Below, one piece after another: positions 30,384-30,559 of a DNA stretch of 30,559 bases; the stretch's first letter is position 1, and each line of letters begins with the position of its first letter. Made by a program: the position numbers and the translations under genes. The DNA comes from a virus: IMG/VR virus record IMGVR_UViG_3300020404_000244, positions 1-30,559 of that record; one strand, written 5' to 3'. The notes beneath the pieces are model-generated. The model made no database searches. It was given only the letters and a program-made list of their open reading frames with translations, and was not told where the DNA came from.

Positions 30384-30559
30384 TAAGTGGTATAAGTCCT
30401 TTTTCTATCAAATATCCGTCATCACCTATTGCTCTATCAGATGTAAATTCTTTCACATATTCTCTAATGCCTGGAATTACAACTGCGTGTGCATCTTTTA
30501 CATAAAACCATAATGACCTAGAAATAGGATATGTACCATTACTAATTAATTCAAATTCT
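30376..30559 (-). CDS. pstS: Phosphate-binding protein PstS, C-terminal end (runs off the right edge)
   Basis: The last 60 codons of a gene that enters from the right. The residues TYPISRSLWFYVKDAH, VVIPGIREYVKEFTSD and DGYLIEKGLIPLND match the C-terminus of bacterial and cyanophage/pelagiphage PstS. PstS binds phosphate in the periplasm for the Pst ABC transporter, and phage copies are thought to raise phosphate uptake during infection. It is followed by an 8-nt overlap with the next gene. The signal peptide lies outside the window. Confidence 0.85.
   Translation of the reverse strand, partial: EFELISNGTYPISRSLWFYVKDAHAVVIPGIREYVKEFTSDRAIGDDGYLIEKGLIPLND

Noticed and set aside
1-30559. CRISPR arrays, tRNA genes, insertion sequences or integrase
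   Set aside because: No regularly spaced repeats, no cloverleaf-like segments and no transposase or integrase motifs were found by reading both strands.

Overview
The window is a stretch of a large, AT-rich, T4-like (myovirus) phage genome. Almost every gene is on the minus strand, and many neighbours overlap by 1-30 nt (TAATG, TAGTG and ATGA junctions). The T4 replication order is intact: sliding clamp (gp45), clamp loader (gp44, gp62), RegA, DNA polymerase (gp43), then UvsX and the helicase gp41, with gp46 further upstream. Marine T4-like hallmarks are present: the C-terminal end of a PstS phosphate-binding protein, several 2OG-Fe(II) oxygenase-like proteins, an Hsp20 and a DUF932 protein. 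There are no photosynthesis genes. A pelagiphage-type (SAR11) or related marine host is my best guess, but the host is inferred and not shown.

Layout in the direction of transcription (right to left). 30559-23912: an operon running from pstS through three oxygenase or oxygenase-like genes, an 80-aa conserved gene, gp46, a DNA methyltransferase, and then a cluster of small exported or lipid-anchored proteins, ending at a bidirectional terminator. 23658-22705: DUF932 gene behind a consensus promoter. 22494-22063: hsp20 behind a structured leader, closed by a GC-rich hairpin. 22013-18354: DUF3310, gp45, gp44, an oxygenase, gp62, RegA and a small protein. 18323-13949: polymerase and two methyltransferases. 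13873-12662: an unrecognised 403-aa protein with a possible ParB-like segment. 12619-9099: UvsX, a conserved small protein, gp41, a 75-aa protein and an oxygenase. 9039-2756: a cassette in which at least five proteins begin with a short tag resembling the T4 capsid-targeting sequence. 2747-1: structural-type proteins, a HAD phosphatase and the start of a virion-type protein.

The main points of interest are as follows. (1) The 9039-2756 cassette looks like a set of head-packaged, probably ejected proteins, including a ligase-fold nucleotidyltransferase candidate and a modular 833-aa protein fused to a cytidylyltransferase-like domain. (2) The polymerase and two methyltransferases share a C-terminal TLExF(F/Y) tail that looks like a sliding-clamp-binding peptide. 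(3) Promoters are compact and close to the sigma70 consensus. Two of them place the predicted +1 on the A of the ATG (polymerase and DUF3310), and one has its -35 box in the loop of a terminator-like hairpin. (4) Two hydrophobic microproteins of 22 and 17 aa converge on a shared terminator. (5) The envelope cluster resembles bacterial lipoprotein families and not lysis genes. No tRNA, CRISPR array, insertion sequence or integrase was seen.
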